From Phycisphaerales bacterium UBA2402 (lineage in GTDB: Bacteria; Planctomycetota; Phycisphaerae; Phycisphaerales; UBA1924), in the NCBI GenBank assembly GCA_002343715.1, contig DDSA01000008.1, forward strand, positions 1 through 28,009: 28,009 nucleotides of DNA. Reading direction: 5' to 3'. Under the pieces are notes generated by a model, which saw nothing but the letters and a program-made list of their open reading frames with translations, searched no databases and was not told the origin of the DNA. Made by a program: the position numbers and the translations under genes. Shown here piece by piece: positions 23,957 to 28,009 of the stretch (positions are counted from its first letter, which is position 1; the number at the start of each line of letters is the position of its first letter).

Positions 23957-26900
23957 TCAAGGCGGCGAGGACGGCACGGCCCCGGGTTCGGCTTCCCTGC
24001 TCCGACGCGGGTCGCGCCTGGCGAGGGCCATGATCTGGTCGAGCCGACGCTCTTCCGCGGAAGGCGTATCGCCGAACATCCCTTTTACGAGCCGCGTGGC
24101 CCCGCCGAAACTTCGCACACCGACTTCCGGCTTGCTCAGCGTGCCGGTCACGGAAGCCGTGGCGAGTTCATCGCGGATGCGTTCCATGACACCACGCACC
24201 AGCGGCAGCCCGCCGCGGGCACGGGTGCGAACCACGAGGTCCGCTTCCAGACCCGGCCACCCGATCGTGCCGAAGCCGTACAACTCCACGGAAGGAGAGG
24301 AGAGCCACGCTCGTTCGAGTTCGATGCGTTCGCCCGAGATGAAGAAATCGGCCTGACCATAGTCGAGGTTCTCATCGGTGGGGAGTTGCAGGTTGCTCAG
24401 TCGTATCAGCGACACCACCAGCGGCATTTCAAGTACTCTCCCGCTTCCGACGAGGACGGTACCGCGACCGCGACGCGTGCCGGGAGCGTTAAGACGCCCG
24501 GCCATGGAGACGCCGAAGTCCATCAGTCCGCGGCTGGGGTCCGGGGCCACATCGCCTGCCCCCGATTCCCCACGGAAATCGGCCAGTACGGGGGCGAGAC
24601 GCAGGCCGGCACCCTGCACATTCATCGTGTACTCACGGGAACCGCCCGGGGCAGGCGGATCGATCATGGCCGTGCCGGAGATGCGCCCGCCGTGAACATC
24701 GGCGGAAAAGTGCTGCACGACGATCGCGGACTCCGCATCACCCTCGACGCGAACGCGGGCATCGGTCATCCGGACCCCCGCGGCGGTGAGCGATGGTGCG
24801 AGCGCGAACAGCTTGAACTCCGCTCCGACGCCCGGCCCGGAGCGCCATGCCTCGAAATCGGTGGTCAGTTCACAGCGCGTCAGCGACACCCCTGCATCGA
24901 GTGACACCTCCGAACCGATGATCCGCCCCGATGTCCTGTACGCCGCGAGCGATCCGGCTGGATCGAAGGAGAGTGAGAGCGTGACACCGTGGGCCTGCAA
25001 CGGCCCTGCAGCGTCGAGTCGCAGGTCAACGAGCAGTTCCCGAACGCCCCCGGGGAGCGTTCCGACGAGATCGGGGGAGAGTCGCTGCGCCTCGATCGAA
25101 AGTGCAGCATGCGTGGCGATGGAACCGTCAGCGGAACGGACCCATCCGCCGTCCAGGCTTCCATGCCACAACGGCGCGGAGAGACGGACATTCTTGAGCG
25201 TGCCCCCGTCCTGAGTGAACTCCACGCTGCTCCCGGCTTCAAACTCGAGCGCGAGAGGCACCCCGTGAACCATCCCGGTCCATCGCCGAGGCGCGAGTGT
25301 TCCGATCACCCGGTTCGGTCCGTCCGGGGCACCCGGACTCATGCGGAGGTTGAGCGAAAAGTCTCCGGCGCTGTCGGTCGATTCGAGTACATCGACGATT
25401 CCCGATGGAGCAAAGGAGCGAAAGGCTTCCCGCACGAGCGGATGTTCCCATCTCGCACCGGTCAAGCCCAGGAGCAAACCCACGGGGGATCCTTCCGGGG
25501 GCTGTGCCATCCCGTCGAGAGAGAGGCGGCCCGCCTCCCCGCCGTTGCCGGAGACCACCGCGTCAAAGTCATGGAAGCGCACCGCGCCCCTCCCGTCCAA
25601 GCGGGTGTATTCGACTCTCCCGCGGCAATCCGCGATCGCCACACGGGCACCGCGAAGGTCGATCTCGGCATTCTCGATGTTCGACACGATGATCCGGACA
25701 TCCGGGGTTGTTCCGCCGGTCCGTTTCACCTCGCACACAACATCCGCTCGCCCCGTCGGCTGATGGTCTCTGCGGAGTCCGGTGAGCGCATCCGCGGCGT
25801 CCGGAGAGAAGAGCGCCACGAGTTCGCCAACGGGTGTCGCGGCGTCGAGGTCCGTGGCATCGGCCATGAACAAGAGGCTCGAACTCCCTGTTGCAGGCTC
25901 GGAAGGCCACGCGAGTTGGGCACGCATCGTGAGCGGCGAGTCGGCGGCGCCGATGGCGCCGCAACGTCCACGGAGATCAAAGTCGAGGCCATCGTGCCGA
26001 ATATCCAGCCCGCCGCGAAGTTCGGAAAGGATGAGATGACCCGGCTCCCGACGATTGTCCGGAGTTACAGTCATCCCCGCGGTGTTCACGCGGATGCTGT
26101 ACCCGGGCTCGCCGCTCTCGAGTTGAAAGACCCGCGCGTCGGCGTCTCCCTTCCCATCGAGCCCCAGACGCCTGATGACGTCGCGCAGTGGACGGCCGTC
26201 GGGCGAGAGTCCTTCGGCCTCGGGGATGGCGAAGTAGAGGAGCTCATCCGCGGGAACTCCCGTGGCCACGATCTCGACATCCGGCACAAATGGAACACCG
26301 GGAGCATCGAACTTTTCGAGATCGAGTTTCGCTCCGATCCGTGCCGAAGCCCCGGTAAGACCTTGATACTCGCCACCGGAGACCGAGGCTTCATAGTCGA
26401 TCTTCGCGAGAGTAACGTCGCGACCCCGGAGCGGATAAGGGAAGGCCCGGGGCAGGAGGTCCACTTGCTCGAAGTGAACATGGACCTGATCAAACCAGAT
26501 GGACTCGGGTCCGATCCGGCGTTGCACGCCCACCGTGACGGTCGCGGCGCCTCCCGGTTGAAACACGGGGCGATCGAGGAGAGCGAGGATCGTCTCCAAC
26601 TCTGCCTGAGGAGTCGGATCCGAGGATGCACGAAGAACTTCGGCACGAGCTCGCAGTTCCCGCTCGCGCGCCGGCGAGAGGACCAGGCCCTGCTCCAGAA
26701 GACGGGTGTACGCGTTCAGGTCGAAGAGTTCGTCGATGAGTTTGCCCCGGCTTCGCATCGCGGTGTGCAGCACATGGTCCACGGGCAGCCCCGTCACCTT
26801 CACCTTGATATCAACACCGGCATCATCGGTTAGGGGCGAGATGTCCGCGGAAGCAGTGAGACGGACACCGCCCGCTGCCTCACCGGTGATGTTCGTGAGG

Positions 26901-28009
26901 CGGAGTCCGTCCTGATCGAACTCCGCGCGGGCCGTCATGTTGGTAAACCTGTAGGGGAATCGCTCGAAGGCCGCGGACCCTCCGGTCAGGTCGAGAATAC
27001 CCCGCACCTCAACAGGCCCGCCGGCGACTTCGCGCCGGACGGTGACGTCGGCGTTGACCATACCGGTGGGATGGGAGAACTGCGCGAGCCGGTTGCGGAC
27101 AATGCCGGGCACGAAGAGCGCGATGTTGGGGTGGCGCGTGAGTTCAAACTCGCGGCACACGAGGCGGGCGGTGAAGGGCGCATCGGCATCCCCCCCCCGC
27201 ACGTCGAAGGTCACGTCGTACGGCAGTGCCTCGATGATGCCTGTCAGTTCGCCGACGATCCCCGAATCGGTGAGGACCACCTGGCCTCGAACGCGCTCCA
27301 TCCGCGGACGGTGCGCCTCTTGACCCTCGGGAAGGGGGACGAGTTCGTCTTGATCGTTGTAATGCGGCTCGGGGGCGATCGGGAGTGTGATGGCCACATC
27401 GGCCAGGCCGACACGCGCTTCCACCGCCCCGTCAAAGCGATAGCGAAACACCGCTCCGTCGATCCCGCCGGAGAGTTGCAGCGCCTTGAACCGTTCACGC
27501 AGCCGTGTCGGCAATGCCTCGGGGGTGAGGTCTTCAAGGCGCACCTCCGAAAGACGGAGGCTTACGCCTTCGGATGAGATCCGCCCCTGGGCCGCGGCGA
27601 CCCCGGAAGCCCCCGGTGCCGATTCCTTTGCAAAAGTAAAGACCGAAACGCCTGATTCTGTCGGCGATTCGACCACTTCACCCTCCACTGTGAGACGCTC
27701 GAGCACGGTGAACGTCACGTGCCCGTCCGGATCGGCACGGTGCTCGCCGATCTCGATGGTCCCGCCATGCACCACCAAGTTCGGCGGACGCAGCGGTGAG
27801 GACGACCCGGAACCACGGTTCCTGAAATTGGTCAGGGATTCCACGTTCATGGTGCCGTCACCCACGGACTGGCTGATGCGGATGGATGGACGATCCAAAC
27901 GAACTTCACGAACTTCGATGTGGCCCCGCCACAGCGCGGACAGGTCCAACAAGGCTTCAATGCGGTCGGCGGTGAAAACTTCGGAGGCGGGACCGGGCAG
28001 ACCATGCAC
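23957..28009 (-). CDS. AsmA-like/DUF3971-type large envelope protein, C-terminal 1350 residues
   Basis: The reading frame is open to the window edge, so the N-terminus, with any membrane anchor, lies outside. The first visible part has the AsmA-type pattern (ADRIEALLDLSALWRGHIEVREVRLDRPSIRI, then DGTMNVESL), in which short beta strands repeat. The body is over 1000 residues of beta-rich repeats, and the end has the AsmA_2-like C-terminal segment GRGTVLVGSGRVLEMPLVVSLIRLSNL, followed by IELERAWLSSPSVELYGFGTI and a basic, disordered tail. By family such proteins span from the inner membrane into the periplasm as lipid-conducting bridges (the YhdP/TamB/AsmA group). Assigning one member is not possible from this fragment. 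No terminator is visible after its stop. Confidence 0.85.
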   Translation of the reverse strand: MHGLPGPASEVFTADRIEALLDLSALWRGHIEVREVRLDRPSIRISQSVGDGTMNVESLTNFRNRGSGSSSPLRPPNLVVHGGTIEIGEHRADPDGHVTFTVLERLTVEGEVVESPTESGVSVFTFAKESAPGASGVAAAQGRISSEGVSLRLSEVRLEDLTPEALPTRLRERFKALQLSGGIDGAVFRYRFDGAVEARVGLADVAITLPIAPEPHYNDQDELVPLPEGQEAHRPRMERVRGQVVLTDSGIVGELTGIIEALPYDVTFDVRGGDADAPFTARLVCREFELTRHPNIALFVPGIVRNRLAQFSHPTGMVNADVTVRREVAGGPVEVRGILDLTGGSAAFERFPYRFTNMTARAEFDQDGLRLTNITGEAAGGVRLTASADISPLTDDAGVDIKVKVTGLPVDHVLHTAMRSRGKLIDELFDLNAYTRLLEQGLVLSPARERELRARAEVLRASSDPTPQAELETILALLDRPVFQPGGAATVTVGVQRRIGPESIWFDQVHVHFEQVDLLPRAFPYPLRGRDVTLAKIDYEASVSGGEYQGLTGASARIGAKLDLEKFDAPGVPFVPDVEIVATGVPADELLYFAIPEAEGLSPDGRPLRDVIRRLGLDGKGDADARVFQLESGEPGYSIRVNTAGMTVTPDNRREPGHLILSELRGGLDIRHDGLDFDLRGRCGAIGAADSPLTMRAQLAWPSEPATGSSSLLFMADATDLDAATPVGELVALFSPDAADALTGLRRDHQPTGRADVVCEVKRTGGTTPDVRIIVSNIENAEIDLRGARVAIADCRGRVEYTRLDGRGAVRFHDFDAVVSGNGGEAGRLSLDGMAQPPEGSPVGLLLGLTGARWEHPLVREAFRSFAPSGIVDVLESTDSAGDFSLNLRMSPGAPDGPNRVIGTLAPRRWTGMVHGVPLALEFEAGSSVEFTQDGGTLKNVRLSAPLWHGSLDGGWVRSADGSIATHAALSIEAQRLSPDLVGTLPGGVRELLVDLRLDAAGPLQAHGVTLSLSFDPAGSLAAYRTSGRIIGSEVSLDAGVSLTRCELTTDFEAWRSGPGVGAEFKLFALAPSLTAAGVRMTDARVRVEGDAESAIVVQHFSADVHGGRISGTAMIDPPAPGGSREYTMNVQGAGLRLAPVLADFRGESGAGDVAPDPSRGLMDFGVSMAGRLNAPGTRRGRGTVLVGSGRVLEMPLVVSLIRLSNLQLPTDENLDYGQADFFISGERIELERAWLSSPSVELYGFGTIGWPGLEADLVVRTRARGGLPLVRGVMERIRDELATASVTGTLSKPEVGVRSFGGATRLVKGMFGDTPSAEERRLDQIMALARRDPRRSREAEPGAVPSSPP

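Noticed and set aside
24989..26833. 614-codon plus-strand ORF
   Set aside because: It is antisense to the AsmA-like gene, has no domain, and is as expected for a long antisense frame in high-GC DNA.

Overview
The window looks like chromosomal DNA from a high-GC Planctomycetota bacterium, most likely of the class Phycisphaerae. The main clues are a secreted protein ending in a PEP-CTERM-like tail (VPTPGA, hydrophobic stretch, RRRR), a small membrane protein with a CPTCG/CPECG ribbon tail, a very large AsmA-like protein, and many starts without a clear Shine-Dalgarno sequence. This placement is inferred from protein style, because no rRNA or tRNA is present. I found no insertion sequence, phage gene, CRISPR array or tRNA.

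Layout. Positions 1-620 hold the 3' end of a Gly-X-Y repeat protein, closed by a strong terminator. Next come an M42-like zinc aminopeptidase and a SAM methyltransferase. A bidirectional terminator separates these from a PEP-CTERM-type secreted protein on the minus strand, which has a structured leader. A polytopic membrane protein and a 93-residue ORF follow on the plus strand. The ORF runs into the convergent minus-strand pair GT39 glycosyltransferase-truB, coupled by an ATGA overlap. A PAP2 phosphatase diverges from the glycosyltransferase and converges on ileS. Divergent from ileS is a plus-strand pair, an exported transglutaminase-like protein and an NAD(P)H-hydrate dehydratase, which converges on a three-gene minus-strand group: small exported protein, ribbon-tailed membrane protein and GNAT acetyltransferase.

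Positions 15864-23947 hold the most coherent system. A one-TM protein is followed by a 1197-residue MASE1-PAS(x5) histidine kinase, a stand-alone receiver, a REC-PAS(x3)-kinase-receiver hybrid and a NarL-type regulator. Each kinase overlaps its regulator by ATGA. This looks like two sensory kinase/regulator pairs forming one branched signalling locus, probably membrane plus cytosolic sensing with one DNA-binding output. The right end (23957-28009, minus strand) is the C-terminal 1350 residues of an AsmA-like envelope protein whose start lies beyond the window.

Most of the content is ordinary housekeeping and signalling. The features most worth a second look are the loss of three of the four zinc cysteines in the IleS tail, the hydrate dehydratase whose conserved N-terminus lies upstream of any canonical start codon, the acidic-pocket-less terminal receiver of the hybrid kinase, the hairpins in the ileS and PEP-CTERM leaders, and the four-gene signalling locus as a whole.
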